Positions 37,698-47,081 of a stretch of 64,000 nucleotides of DNA are shown in pieces; the stretch's first letter is position 1, and each line of letters opens with the position of its first letter. This DNA comes from Terriglobales bacterium (GTDB lineage Bacteria > Acidobacteriota > Terriglobia > Terriglobales > Acidobacteriaceae). The notes under the pieces are model-generated. The model saw only the letters and a program-made list of their open reading frames with translations, had not been told where the DNA came from and searched no databases. Location: contig DATMXP010000028.1 in assembly GCA_035561515.1 (NCBI GenBank), positions 79,364 to 143,363 on the forward strand, read 5' to 3'. The position numbers and the translations under genes are program-made.

Positions 37698-39407
37698 TTA
37701 GGCATTGGCAGCTTTATAGGGGCGATTTCTCATTAACTCACCTACGTGCAATACGAAATTTGCGGCCCCGCCAACCACGCCTTGTCTCCTAGGAACTCGA
37801 TACAGGGAGCTACTAAGTTCCGAGTGCTCGCCCACGAAGTCTCTAATGACAGGCAATGGGATTCCTGTCCTCCGCACACAGTGTTCAAATTCCTCAAGCG
37901 CTCTCGCACGTGCGTCGGCCATTGCCAGTTGAACCCGGCTGAGTGCATCAATTTCACCCTCACCGGATGTCTCCACGGGAAGAAACGCAAATCCACCAGT
38001 GCGGCTTACGAGCGACCACTGCACGGCATCGGATTGCGTGGAAGGCAAACACCCAAAGGGCTTGACCGAGATGGTCAGGTGCGCGAGCGAGCCATTTGCG
38101 TAATAGAGGGATTTACCAACCTCAAGGTGGCCCTCGCCTCCCCGTGCCAATTGGTTGTAGTGCGGATCCGCAAGCCGCCCCAATTGCTGCTGCGGAGGCA
38201 GGCCAGCGGCAATACAGCCCAGCGCCTTCCTCGCCGCCCCGTAGTGTGCTTTGTAGAGACTTTCGCCAAGGAAGTAGAGCGCGAGCCTTCGCAGGTGCTC
38301 TGCATCGAATTGAAAACGCATCCACGCCTTGTCATTGTGTATTGCTTCAAGCATTCTGCGAGTCTTTGCACGCTGTTTCGCCTGATGAAGCAGATACATG
38401 ACCCACGTACTGATTGGGTCGACAATCAACTCCGCGCCTTCGGATTCCAGAAATGCGAATAGGTTGTAGTTGCCTGCACCCTCCGTCAGCTGCGCCCAGA
38501 ATTCTCCGACCACTTTGACCACCGGCCGAACCCGAAGCCGGTCTACCTTGACGTTCAACAACTCTTCCCGGCAATCACGTAGAACGTGCCTATAGCGTCG
38601 ACCGTGCATTTGATCGCGGACTTTGCCGATCGTGTTGATCGTTCGGTAAAGCTTGCTGTTACGTCGCGACGCTAGATAGGCGCCTCCGATAGGAGCCCAG
38701 TCGGAAAGCTCGAATTTCTTTCCATCGCGCAGATGGGTGCTCAGCCGGTTGAGGATCTCTTCGACGACTTGATTCGTTCTGCCCGATTCAAGTTCGTAGG
38801 GGCGAAGACGGAAGGAAATGTCGCTAACGATGTCAGCAAGTACTAGGGCGTTCAGCATTCCCATACCGAAATCGACCGTAAACTTCAGCCCCGGTTCACC
38901 AGTTGCAGCCTGAATTCCATGATCCTGTTGAAACGAAAGCACTCGGAAACCGCGAAACCCGGCGTTTTCTAAAGCGAGTCGGAATTCGGATTCGTATGTC
39001 CCGAAGCGGCAGGGCCCACAGGAACCCGCAGTAAAGAACACATAGGAATCAACAATCTCTTGTCGGCTGTATCCTCGTGCCCGCAACTGATCGAGATACC
39101 GCAGCAAGCTTCCGACGGTGAAGTAGACCGGATTGCATTGGCCGGTGTTGCAATGTTCTCTTCCAAGCTGATAGGACTGGACATCTGGGGTGGGAAGAGT
39201 CTCGCAGAGATATCCGCATCCCTGAAGAACGGCGCGCATGAGCTGTTCGTGCTTCCATGTCAGACCGCCAAACAGGATGGTCGTGCGCTGTCGCTCCGAG
39301 GCCAGAAATGGCCGCTCGGTCGGTCTTCTGTAGTGAAAGGGACCGGAGACGCTCCGGAGCGTTGGCATCCGTGAGGCATTCACAGTATTTGTCGTCGGCT
39401 TGCTCAT
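37698..39407 (-). CDS. HgdB-like subunit (2-hydroxyacyl-CoA dehydratase D / double-cubane type), detached from activase
   Basis: A 569-residue protein matching the C-terminal portion of giant CoA-enzyme activases. Cysteines in the N-terminal third (C64, C68, C86, C91, then C130 and C133 in FFTAGSCGPCRFGTYE) are candidate cluster ligands. NTGQCNPVYFTVGSLLRYLD resembles the substrate-cluster lobe. The rest is helical, with VVGEFWAQLTEGAGNYNLFAFLESEGAELIVDPISTWV typical of HgdB folds. Its start overlaps the LolA-like stop by ATGA. It likely accepts electrons from the activase. Substrate not deducible; it need not be a CoA ester. Confidence 0.8.
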   Translation of the reverse strand: MSKPTTNTVNASRMPTLRSVSGPFHYRRPTERPFLASERQRTTILFGGLTWKHEQLMRAVLQGCGYLCETLPTPDVQSYQLGREHCNTGQCNPVYFTVGSLLRYLDQLRARGYSRQEIVDSYVFFTAGSCGPCRFGTYESEFRLALENAGFRGFRVLSFQQDHGIQAATGEPGLKFTVDFGMGMLNALVLADIVSDISFRLRPYELESGRTNQVVEEILNRLSTHLRDGKKFELSDWAPIGGAYLASRRNSKLYRTINTIGKVRDQMHGRRYRHVLRDCREELLNVKVDRLRVRPVVKVVGEFWAQLTEGAGNYNLFAFLESEGAELIVDPISTWVMYLLHQAKQRAKTRRMLEAIHNDKAWMRFQFDAEHLRRLALYFLGESLYKAHYGAARKALGCIAAGLPPQQQLGRLADPHYNQLARGGEGHLEVGKSLYYANGSLAHLTISVKPFGCLPSTQSDAVQWSLVSRTGGFAFLPVETSGEGEIDALSRVQLAMADARARALEEFEHCVRRTGIPLPVIRDFVGEHSELSSSLYRVPRRQGVVGGAANFVLHVGELMRNRPYKAANA

Positions 39408-40240
39408 TGCATTGTCCCGTGCGTCGAGCTTCTGTCAGGAACCAAAGCTTCTCTGGGTTCGATTTTGTAAGAACCGTAGTCGATTTTGAGTGCAGCACGG
39501 CCCCCTAGCCGGACTGACGAAGTTGACTGGTTGGTTTTGGGCAGCCAGAATGCACCAATTTTTTCGTATTGATGTTCTATGTCGACACGCTTGATCCAGA
39601 ACGAGGGATTCTTTGCTGGTCGAGCACGGATATGGACGACGGCAAAGTCTTCGGCATCGACCCATATCTTTCCGTCATAAAGGAATTTACTTCTGGTCCG
39701 AGCCGACACATTGAGGACGTAGCAATCCCGTCCATCCATTTGTTCGCGACCGACCAACGAAAAGGAATAATTTGCCTCGGTCAGAGCCGTTGCAGTGCGA
39801 TTGCTGCGATCCCCCGCTTCTAATTCACTATCCACCAGCTTCCGCAAAACGCGATTGCGAAGAAGCTCTGAGCCTTCCTCGGAGATAATCTTCAGCTCCT
39901 TGTTTTGGGGAGCCTCAAAACGGGCATCGACGATCATCCGGGCATGTTTGTGCGAGGGAAACCCTCTGTAATCGAGTTCGTAAGTTCGCTGACTTGTGAA
40001 ACTCTGTAGGCTATTGGCCCGTTTTTGGTTCATCGCAACCATCTTGGAAACGACTTCGGAGGTGGAAAGCTCGGCGGCCTTCAGGTCACCTAAAGTCTGG
40101 CCATGAAGCGTGGCGGGTGAATAAACCTCGATTGGGACGGTAAAGCATGATGCAGTGATCAAGATTAGGTGGCACACCTTCAGAGTTCGAACCGTCCCAG
40201 TAGAGGTCGTTCTGTTACGTCGGTGCAACGCGAGAGTCAT
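39404..40240 (-). CDS. LolA-like periplasmic protein (outer-membrane lipoprotein-sorting family)
   Basis: A 278-residue protein with an N-terminal signal region (about 20-47, LKVCHLILITASCFTVPIEV). The half-barrel continues with SLQSFTSQRTYELDYRGFPSH and the typical LVGREQMDGRDCYVLNVSARTRSKFLYDGKIWVD. LWLPKTNQS-like AFWLPKTNQSTSSVRLGG lies near the end. Relatives carry lipids or lipoproteins and are often next to RND pumps, as here. GGGAGG 8 bases before the ATG supports the start; the stop overlaps the HgdB-like gene. A periplasmic carrier for the product handled by the pump is inferred. Confidence 0.78.
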   Translation of the reverse strand: MTLALHRRNRTTSTGTVRTLKVCHLILITASCFTVPIEVYSPATLHGQTLGDLKAAELSTSEVVSKMVAMNQKRANSLQSFTSQRTYELDYRGFPSHKHARMIVDARFEAPQNKELKIISEEGSELLRNRVLRKLVDSELEAGDRSNRTATALTEANYSFSLVGREQMDGRDCYVLNVSARTRSKFLYDGKIWVDAEDFAVVHIRARPAKNPSFWIKRVDIEHQYEKIGAFWLPKTNQSTSSVRLGGRAALKIDYGSYKIEPREALVPDRSSTHGTMQ

Positions 40241-40253
40241 CTAAGATGCCTCC

Positions 40254-41195
40254 CTACTGCGAACTTCTGACGGTCAAAACCGGACAGTCAGCACCACAGA
40301 CAACCTCGTGTGCGGTTGACCATGGCAAGTGCGAAGCTAGATCAATGTGCTTCTTTCGATGCAGCCCCATGATGATGCAGCTCACATGAAGAGCCCTGGC
40401 GGCGAGTAAGATCCCTTCGGCGGCGTCTGCGACCTTAGCGATACAAAGCGGTTTCATTCCTAACCCGGCATTCACAGTCAATTGCTCCAATTGTTGGGCC
40501 GCGGCTACTTGCGCCTCCTTTCGCATGCACATAACATCATCTGCTGTGTACCACCGCGTTCCTTCTGTCGGCGGAACGTGGGACAGCAGGTGCACTAAAA
40601 CCAGCTGTGTTTTAATTTGATTGGCAAACGTTATTGCGTAAGGAAGTGCAGCAAGGGAGGCATCACTGAAATCTGTCGGGAATAAGAGCGGGCGTAGCTC
40701 TTTTCGGGGAGGTAATTCCGCTTCCAGGGGTGAATGAGGGCCCACCGTCAATACTGGACAAAATGCGTGACGAAATATCTGCTCAGCAACCGATCCGAGC
40801 ACCAGTTTCATCACCCCGGTTCGACTGTGAGTACCTATAACTGCCAGATCGATATGTTCGTGTCGGAGAATGTGCTCGAGTTCTTCCCAAATGTCTCCTG
40901 CCCTCACAATCACCTGGTGATGCAGTTCCCGAAGGGTTCCGTTGAGAATCAGCTTACGCTCTATTGAGGCCGCATCTCTTTGTGCGAGTGATGTGGAGGT
41001 CGATATGGCTTCCGGACCAGCCATGGTTAGTCCTAGCGAAGACACTATGTGGACCAGGTACAGCCTTGCATTAAAATGTCGCGCGATGGCAATCGCGTGG
41101 TGAAGAGCTCCCTCTGATGCCGCCGAGAAATCAGTAGCCAGCAAAATCGAGCTCAGCTGGATATCAATAGCCTTTGATATACCTACCTGCGACAT
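40254..41195 (-). CDS. Tandem universal stress protein (UspA family)
   Basis: A 313-residue cytoplasmic protein with two Usp domains (about 12-150 and 165-310). Domain 1 contains ILLATDFSAASEGALHHAIAIARHFNARLYLVH and VIGTHSRTGVMKLVLGSVAEQIF, an ATP-binding G-2x-G-9x-G-like loop. Domain 2 has LLFPTDFSDASLAALPYAITFA but IIMGLHRKKHIDLASHLPWSTA, lacking the full loop, so only the first may bind ATP. AGGAGG before the ATG is strong. Its place inside the pump-radical operon ties the operon to stress response. Confidence 0.93.
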   Translation of the reverse strand: MSQVGISKAIDIQLSSILLATDFSAASEGALHHAIAIARHFNARLYLVHIVSSLGLTMAGPEAISTSTSLAQRDAASIERKLILNGTLRELHHQVIVRAGDIWEELEHILRHEHIDLAVIGTHSRTGVMKLVLGSVAEQIFRHAFCPVLTVGPHSPLEAELPPRKELRPLLFPTDFSDASLAALPYAITFANQIKTQLVLVHLLSHVPPTEGTRWYTADDVMCMRKEAQVAAAQQLEQLTVNAGLGMKPLCIAKVADAAEGILLAARALHVSCIIMGLHRKKHIDLASHLPWSTAHEVVCGADCPVLTVRSSQ

Positions 41196-41225
41196 GCGCC
41201 ACCTCCTAACGAAGAGGGCCGATAC

Positions 41226-42632
41226 TTATGCTCCTCCTCCCAATACTTTGTAAAGGTTAACGAGATTGCTCTGCCGAGCCAGTCGGACACTGACCAGAGC
41301 CTGTTGCGCTCCGTAAAGCGACCGCTGTGCAACCAAAACGCTCAGGTAGCTATCAATTCCTGCCTTGTAGCGGGCCTGAGAGAGTTGGTAAGTTTCATCC
41401 AGAGCTGTCACGAGCGCCTGCTGAGCTTGTTGCTGTTCTACAAGTCGGCTCCGCAAAGTGAGCGAATCGCTTACCTCTCGGAAGCCTGATTGAATTGACT
41501 TCTCGTACTCGGCGACCGCGAGATCACGATCGACTTTGGCTGCCTTGAGGTTGGCGCGGCGAGACCCAGCATCAAATATCGGCGCAGTGATCTGCGGATA
41601 GAAGTTCCAAGTGTCGGATTCGGCCTTGAACAGATTTGAAAGCTCGCCACTCATTACACCGCCCCCGCCGGTCAGTGCGATTCGCGGGAAGAAGGCTGCA
41701 CGCGCCGCCCCGATGTTTGCGTATGAGGCCTTCAGTTGATGCTCTGCCGCCAGAATATCCGGCCGACGGAGCAGTAGGTCGGAGGGCAGTCCTGCGCTCA
41801 CATCCTTGAGCGACTGATCGGAACTCAATTCGCTAGGCAACAATTCGGCGGGAACTTGGGTGCCTACGAGTAGGTTCAGAGCGTTTCCGTCTAGTGCAAC
41901 TTGTCCCGTGTACCGGGCGATGTCTACCCGCGCAGCTTCTACTTGGCTCTGTGCCTGCCTGAGGTCTAGATCGGACGCTATGCCGGCCTCGCGCGTCTGG
42001 CGAACCAGGTCGTAGGAGGCCTGCTGCGCTTCTAGCGTCGCCTGCGCCAATCGAAGGTTGTCGCGATCCGCGGCCATCGTGAGATATGTGTTGGCGACAG
42101 CCGCTATCAATGAGATTTGAGTAGCAGAGTGGGCTTGCTCCGTTGCGAGATACTGTTCGAGTGCTGCTTTCTTCAAGCTGCGAACTCGCCCGAACAGGTC
42201 GAGTTCCCACACGGTCGAACTCAAGCCAACGTTGTACTGTTCGTAGGTGTAAGCCTTGCCGGTTTGCGACATCTTCCCGGGGACTCGATAGAGCTGTCCA
42301 GCAGCTGAAGCATCAATTTCGGGATACTGCTGCGCACGCTGAATGCGATACAGCGCCTGCGCCTTCTCAACATTGAGAGCAGCTACGCGCAGGTCGCGAT
42401 TGTTGGACAAAGCCAGCTCGATAACAGATTGAAGATGTTTGTCCGCGAAAAAATCCCGCCACTTCACTCTGTCGGCTTCTGGCTCGGCTTCTGGCGTAGC
42501 AGGTGTGGCTGTGGCACTCTCCGGCCAGGAGGGCGGAGCCGGGGACGCGGGCCGCTGGTACTTAGGCGTAAGGCATCCGCACAGGCATGTTAGATATGCG
42601 ATTACTGTGAGCAACACAAGTTTCTGCCGCAT
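41226..42632 (-). CDS. NodT/OprM-type outer-membrane efflux lipoprotein
   Basis: A 468-residue TolC-superfamily channel. The start at 42632 gives a lipoprotein signal MRQKLVLLTVIAYLTCLCGC (lipobox CLCGC, cysteine 20 or close). PKYQRPASPAPPSWPE then matches the NodT family start. LLVGTQVPAELLPSELSSDQSLKDVSAGLPSDLLLRRPDILAAEHQL is the conserved centre, and ARYKAGIDSYLSVLVAQRSLYGAQQAL the second repeat end. GGAGGACAACTAATATG places the ribosome site across the end of the RND gene (stop 1 base away). A longer frame to 42749 overlaps the pump and is rejected. Confidence 0.92.
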   Translation of the reverse strand: MRQKLVLLTVIAYLTCLCGCLTPKYQRPASPAPPSWPESATATPATPEAEPEADRVKWRDFFADKHLQSVIELALSNNRDLRVAALNVEKAQALYRIQRAQQYPEIDASAAGQLYRVPGKMSQTGKAYTYEQYNVGLSSTVWELDLFGRVRSLKKAALEQYLATEQAHSATQISLIAAVANTYLTMAADRDNLRLAQATLEAQQASYDLVRQTREAGIASDLDLRQAQSQVEAARVDIARYTGQVALDGNALNLLVGTQVPAELLPSELSSDQSLKDVSAGLPSDLLLRRPDILAAEHQLKASYANIGAARAAFFPRIALTGGGGVMSGELSNLFKAESDTWNFYPQITAPIFDAGSRRANLKAAKVDRDLAVAEYEKSIQSGFREVSDSLTLRSRLVEQQQAQQALVTALDETYQLSQARYKAGIDSYLSVLVAQRSLYGAQQALVSVRLARQSNLVNLYKVLGGGA

Positions 42633-42633
42633 A

Positions 42634-45600
42634 TTAGTTGTCCTCCGCAGGATGCGACATGTCAGCCACGTTCCCCTGAGTTCGAGAGGCTCTTCGTTCG
42701 AAGATTTGGACGACCACAACGAAAAACAGAGGAATGAAGAAGATTGCAAGAAAAGTGGCGGTGATCATACCGCCGAGAACGCTGGTGCCGATGGCCTTTT
42801 CCGCTCCCGCTCCAGCACCAGTTGCGATCGCCAGAGGTAGAACACCAAAACCAAATGCCAGTGAGGTCATCACTATCGGGCGCAGCCGGAGTTTTGCGGC
42901 CTGGAGGGTTGCTTCGATCAAGCCTGCACCCTGCTCGCGCCGAATCTTCGCGAACTGGACAATAAGGATGGCGTTCTTAGTGGTTAGTCCTAAGACAGTA
43001 AGAAGCCCAATTTGGAAATAGACGTCGTTTGGCAGGCCTCTTAAGGAAGACGCCAGCACGCCACCAATCACTCCCAGCGGCAGAGCGAGCATGATGGAGA
43101 TTGGAACTGTCCAACTTTCGTACAGCGCCGCAAGTACGAGAAAGATTACTAGTACGGAAAAGGAATACAGGAGAGCGGTTTGAGCACTAGCCATTCGCTC
43201 CTGATAAGAGAGCGCTGTCCACTCATACCCGATGCCTTTCGGCAGTTTGGAGACGATATCCTCCATCGCCTGCATGGCCTCGCCTGAACTCTTCCCTGAG
43301 GCTGGCTCGCCCATAAACTCGAGCGAAGGGAAGCTGTTGTATCTCTCCAGGCGAGGGGAGGCGTAGATCCACCTCTCCGAGGTAAGGGCCGAAACGGGCA
43401 GAACACCGCCTTTCGTGTTGCGCACGTACAAGCGATCCAGATCGGTTGGAAGCATCCGATAAGGAGCGTCTGCTTGAACGTATACCCTCTTCACACGGCC
43501 ACCTTGGATGAAATCGTTCACGTAGGCGCTGCCGAATGCGGCGGAGATTGTGTTGTGAATATTGCTAATCGGAATCCCCAACGCCCCCGCCTTTTCCCAA
43601 TCCACGTCGGTTCGGTATTCGGGTACGTCGTCCAAACCATTGGGGCGCACGCGAGTCAGCCTCGGATCCTTCATCGCCATGCCCATGAGTTGCGCACGGG
43701 CCTCCATCAATTTCTCGTGACCGAGTCCACCACGATCCTGGAGCATGAAGTCGAATCCCGTCGACATCCCGAGCTCAACGACAGCGGGGGGCGGAAAGGC
43801 AAACACCGTGGCATTTCGAATACCCGAGAAAGATCTCATCGCCTTTTCGGCAACCGCCTTTACTCGAAGCTCGGGACGGTTTCGCAAGTCCCAATCCTTC
43901 AACATTACGAACGCCAATCCTTGGTTCTGCCCTCGTCCCGCCAGGCTCATGCCGACAACGGTCATGCAGGACTTCACAGCATCCTTTTGGTCCTCCAGGA
44001 AGTGTCGACGTACTTCGTTCATGACAGCTTCGGTCTGCTCCCGAGTCGAGCCAGGTGGCAACTGCACCTGAGTGATCAGAGTTCCTTGGTCTTCATCCGG
44101 CAAATATGCCGACGGCATCCGACGAAAGAGAAATCCCATGGCTGCGACAATCAGCACGAACACGACAAGATACGGAGCTTTGGATCCGAGAATGTGATCC
44201 ACCACGGACGTGTACTTGTCTCGCAAAGAAAAGAACAGCCTGTCGAATCCCATGAATAGCGGCCGGAGCAGGCGGAATCCGCTCTCTGCTGCCTCATGAC
44301 CTTTTTCAACTGGCTTAAGGAGTGAGGCGCACAGTACCGGCGTGAGGATCAAGGCAACCAATACCGAAAGAAGCATTGACGCAATTACTGTTACCGAGAA
44401 CTGACGATAGATGATCCCCGTCGACCCCGGGAAGAAGATCATTGGGGCGAAGACCGCCGACAGCACGAATCCAATACCTACGAGCGCACTGGTAATCTCG
44501 CCCATGGACTTCCTAGTTGCCTCCCACGGCGGAAGTCCCTCCTCACTCATAACGCGTTCAACGTTCTCCACGACGACGATTGCATCGTCGACCAAGAGAC
44601 CGATGGCTAGCACCATGGCGAACATGGTCAGCATGTTGATTGAAAATCCGAGAATTCCCAGTACCCCAAACGTTCCCAAGATCACAACTGGAACCGCGAT
44701 TGTCGGGACCAACGTCGCCCGCATGTTTCCCAGGAAGAGGTACATGATGAGGAAAACGAGGATGATGGCCTCAAATAGAGTCTTGACGACCTCGCCAATC
44801 GCAACTTTCACGAATGGTGTCGTGTCGTAGGGATAAACGACTCTCAACCCACCAGGAAAGTACTTCGACAACTCCTGCATCTTTGCTTTGACCGCTGCGG
44901 CAGTATCCAACGCATTGGCGCCGGCTTCCTGACGAATCGCCAGAGCAGACGCGGGCTTTCCGTTGTACGAAGCCTTCGCATCATAGAACTCGGTCCCGAG
45001 TTCCGTTCGGGCCACATCTCGAACCCGCACGATCGATCCGTCCGGGCTGTTTCGCAGGGGAATCGCCCCGAATTCTTCAGGGGTCTTCAGGAGTGATTGG
45101 ACTACGATGGACGCATTCAGTCGCTGTCCGGGAACTGCTGGCAATCCGCCTAGCTGACCTGCTGACACCTCCACGTTGTAAGAACGGATTGCGGCCACCA
45201 CGTCGTCGATGGTCATGTTGTACTCGGTGAGCTTGTCCGGTTTTAGCCAGACCCTCATCGAGTATTGGGAACCGAAGGCTTCGACTTCGCCGACTCCGGG
45301 CACACGCGCCAACGATGGCTGAATCTGCGAAATCGCATAGTCGGACAAATCGTTCTCATCGACATCAGGGTTATCCGAAACGAGACCGACCAACATTAGG
45401 TAATTACGGGTTGACTTGCTGACGGTGACTCCCTGCCGTTGCACGACCTCGGGCAACATTGGCATCGCAAGCTGCAGCTTATTTTGGACCTTGGACCAAG
45501 CCACATCTGGATCGGTGCCGGGAGCGAATGTCAGAGTGAGTACGCCTTGGCCGGAGGAGTCGCTCGTCGCGGACATGTACAACATCCGGTCGAGCCCTGT

Positions 45601-45807
45601 CATCTTCTGCTCAATGATCTGGACGACGCTGTCCTCTACGGTTTTCGCCGATGCGCCAGGATACGCGGCAGTAACAGAAATCGAGGGCGGTGCAATCGGA
45701 GGGTACTGGGATATCGGCAGGTTGTAGATTGCCAAACCGCCGCCCAGCATCATGGCAATCGCGATGACCCATGCGAAAACCGGACGATCCAGGAAGAACT
45801 TAGACAT
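42634..45807 (-). CDS. RND efflux pump, HAE1 family (AcrB/MexB-like)
   Basis: A 1057-residue inner-membrane transporter starting MSKFFLDRPVFAWVIAIAMM. It has 12 transmembrane helices in two halves and large periplasmic porter and docking loops. The proton-relay aspartates lie in VLAIGLLVDDAIVVVENVERVM. GGLPAVPGQRLNASIVVQS and FFIPLFFVVVVQIFERR are also AcrB-like. It takes hydrophobic or amphipathic compounds from the membrane or periplasm and exports them through the adjacent channel. The start overlaps the adaptor stop by 8 bases. In this context the exported compound could be made or modified by the downstream radical/activase enzymes. Confidence 0.95.
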   Translation of the reverse strand: MSKFFLDRPVFAWVIAIAMMLGGGLAIYNLPISQYPPIAPPSISVTAAYPGASAKTVEDSVVQIIEQKMTGLDRMLYMSATSDSSGQGVLTLTFAPGTDPDVAWSKVQNKLQLAMPMLPEVVQRQGVTVSKSTRNYLMLVGLVSDNPDVDENDLSDYAISQIQPSLARVPGVGEVEAFGSQYSMRVWLKPDKLTEYNMTIDDVVAAIRSYNVEVSAGQLGGLPAVPGQRLNASIVVQSLLKTPEEFGAIPLRNSPDGSIVRVRDVARTELGTEFYDAKASYNGKPASALAIRQEAGANALDTAAAVKAKMQELSKYFPGGLRVVYPYDTTPFVKVAIGEVVKTLFEAIILVFLIMYLFLGNMRATLVPTIAVPVVILGTFGVLGILGFSINMLTMFAMVLAIGLLVDDAIVVVENVERVMSEEGLPPWEATRKSMGEITSALVGIGFVLSAVFAPMIFFPGSTGIIYRQFSVTVIASMLLSVLVALILTPVLCASLLKPVEKGHEAAESGFRLLRPLFMGFDRLFFSLRDKYTSVVDHILGSKAPYLVVFVLIVAAMGFLFRRMPSAYLPDEDQGTLITQVQLPPGSTREQTEAVMNEVRRHFLEDQKDAVKSCMTVVGMSLAGRGQNQGLAFVMLKDWDLRNRPELRVKAVAEKAMRSFSGIRNATVFAFPPPAVVELGMSTGFDFMLQDRGGLGHEKLMEARAQLMGMAMKDPRLTRVRPNGLDDVPEYRTDVDWEKAGALGIPISNIHNTISAAFGSAYVNDFIQGGRVKRVYVQADAPYRMLPTDLDRLYVRNTKGGVLPVSALTSERWIYASPRLERYNSFPSLEFMGEPASGKSSGEAMQAMEDIVSKLPKGIGYEWTALSYQERMASAQTALLYSFSVLVIFLVLAALYESWTVPISIMLALPLGVIGGVLASSLRGLPNDVYFQIGLLTVLGLTTKNAILIVQFAKIRREQGAGLIEATLQAAKLRLRPIVMTSLAFGFGVLPLAIATGAGAGAEKAIGTSVLGGMITATFLAIFFIPLFFVVVVQIFERRASRTQGNVADMSHPAEDN

Positions 45808-47050
45808 GACCCCTCCCTGTCGCGCCGGCCGGTTTGTCTGGCCTTGGGGTTGCATTTGCTGGGGCGGTCCTCTCAAAAGGGACAGCGCGGACCAGATCAC
45901 CTGGGCGTACCTTCTGTAGGCCCTCGACAATCACTCGGTCGCCAGGTGCAATCCCGCTGGTTACGAGCCACTTATCGCCGATGGCCCGATCCAGTTCCAG
46001 AGTTCGCTGTTCGACTTTGCTGTCTTTGTTTATAACCAATGCAACAGGACTACCCTTGGTGTTGCGCGTAACGCCCTGCTGAGGAATGAGTAGCGCTTGT
46101 TCGGCAACGCCCTCTTCCACATAAGCTCGCACAAACATACCCGGGAGAAGTACATGATCAGGGTTGGGAAACACTATGCGAAGCGTCATCGAGCCCGTCG
46201 TGGGATCGACCGTCACATCGCGAAACTGGAGGCTACCGTAGAGTGCGTATGGTGTGCCTTCCTCGAGCACTAGCTTGACCCTACTCTGAAGTGCGCCATC
46301 TTTCTTCAGGCGTCCGCTCTCCAAATGCTGCCGCAATCGCAGAACCGACGAACTGGTCTGAACAACATCTACATAAATGGGATCCAGACGCTGTACAACC
46401 GCAAGAGGCGTTGGCTGATAGGCAGCCGCGAGGGCTCCGACCGTGACGTTCGATATGCCAATGCGACCGGAAATAGGTGATCGAATCGGCGTATAGGAAA
46501 GATTGATGCGGGCACTCTCTTGGGCCGCGCGGGCAACTTCGACGGCAGTCTTGCGGGACTCAATTGTAGCTTGAGCTTGCTGTAGCGCTGCATTCGCGTC
46601 ATCGTAGTCTTGCTGTCCAACAGCGTGAACGGCAACAAGGCCTTTAAAGCGTTCTTCGCGCGATTGAATGGCTGGTAAGTTTGCCCTCGCCATCATCAAC
46701 TCCGCTTCTGCGGTTGCGAGAGCAGCCTTGGCTTGCGAGTACGCTGATTGATAAGGTGCCGGATCAATCTGGTAAAGCAGTTCTCCAGCTTTTACGTTTG
46801 CGCCTTCACGGAAGAAGCGGTTCTGGATAATCCCGTTCACCTGGGGTCGAATCTCAGCTACCAAATAGGCTGACGTTCTTCCGGGGAGTTCCGTTGTCAG
46901 CACGACGCGCTCAGGGTGGATCGTGACAAACGCGACCTCGGCGGGTTCTGCAGGCCGAGCTTTAATCTTTGACTTACAGGCGGAGACGAGCAGGCTCGAT
47001 AGAACTAAACCAAGTATCAGTAGATTGTTATGGTTCTTGCCAAACGTCAT
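45800..47050 (-). CDS. RND periplasmic adaptor (AcrA/MexA-like lipoprotein)
   Basis: A 416-residue adaptor. The start at 47050 gives MTFGKNHNNLLILGLVLSSLLVSAC, a lipobox ending in a cysteine at 25. Then come VTTELPGRTSAYLVAEIRPQVNGII-type lipoyl half 1, a helical hairpin (about 110-180), NLSYTPIRSPISGRIGISNVTVGALA (half 2), a beta-barrel and a membrane-proximal domain with LVTSGIAPGDRVIVEGLQKVRPGD. AAGGAG lies 12 bases upstream; an ATG at 47095 overlapping the sigma-like gene is possible. It links pump and channel. Confidence 0.92.
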   Translation of the reverse strand: MTFGKNHNNLLILGLVLSSLLVSACKSKIKARPAEPAEVAFVTIHPERVVLTTELPGRTSAYLVAEIRPQVNGIIQNRFFREGANVKAGELLYQIDPAPYQSAYSQAKAALATAEAELMMARANLPAIQSREERFKGLVAVHAVGQQDYDDANAALQQAQATIESRKTAVEVARAAQESARINLSYTPIRSPISGRIGISNVTVGALAAAYQPTPLAVVQRLDPIYVDVVQTSSSVLRLRQHLESGRLKKDGALQSRVKLVLEEGTPYALYGSLQFRDVTVDPTTGSMTLRIVFPNPDHVLLPGMFVRAYVEEGVAEQALLIPQQGVTRNTKGSPVALVINKDSKVEQRTLELDRAIGDKWLVTSGIAPGDRVIVEGLQKVRPGDLVRAVPFERTAPANATPRPDKPAGATGRGHV

Positions 47051-47081
47051 GATGAAAGACGTCTCCTTGCTTATGAAATGT

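Noticed and set aside
41226..42749. Longer start for the NodT channel at 42749
   Set aside because: It would overlap the RND pump by 116 bases; the ATG at 42632 has a good ribosome site and gives a lipoprotein signal.
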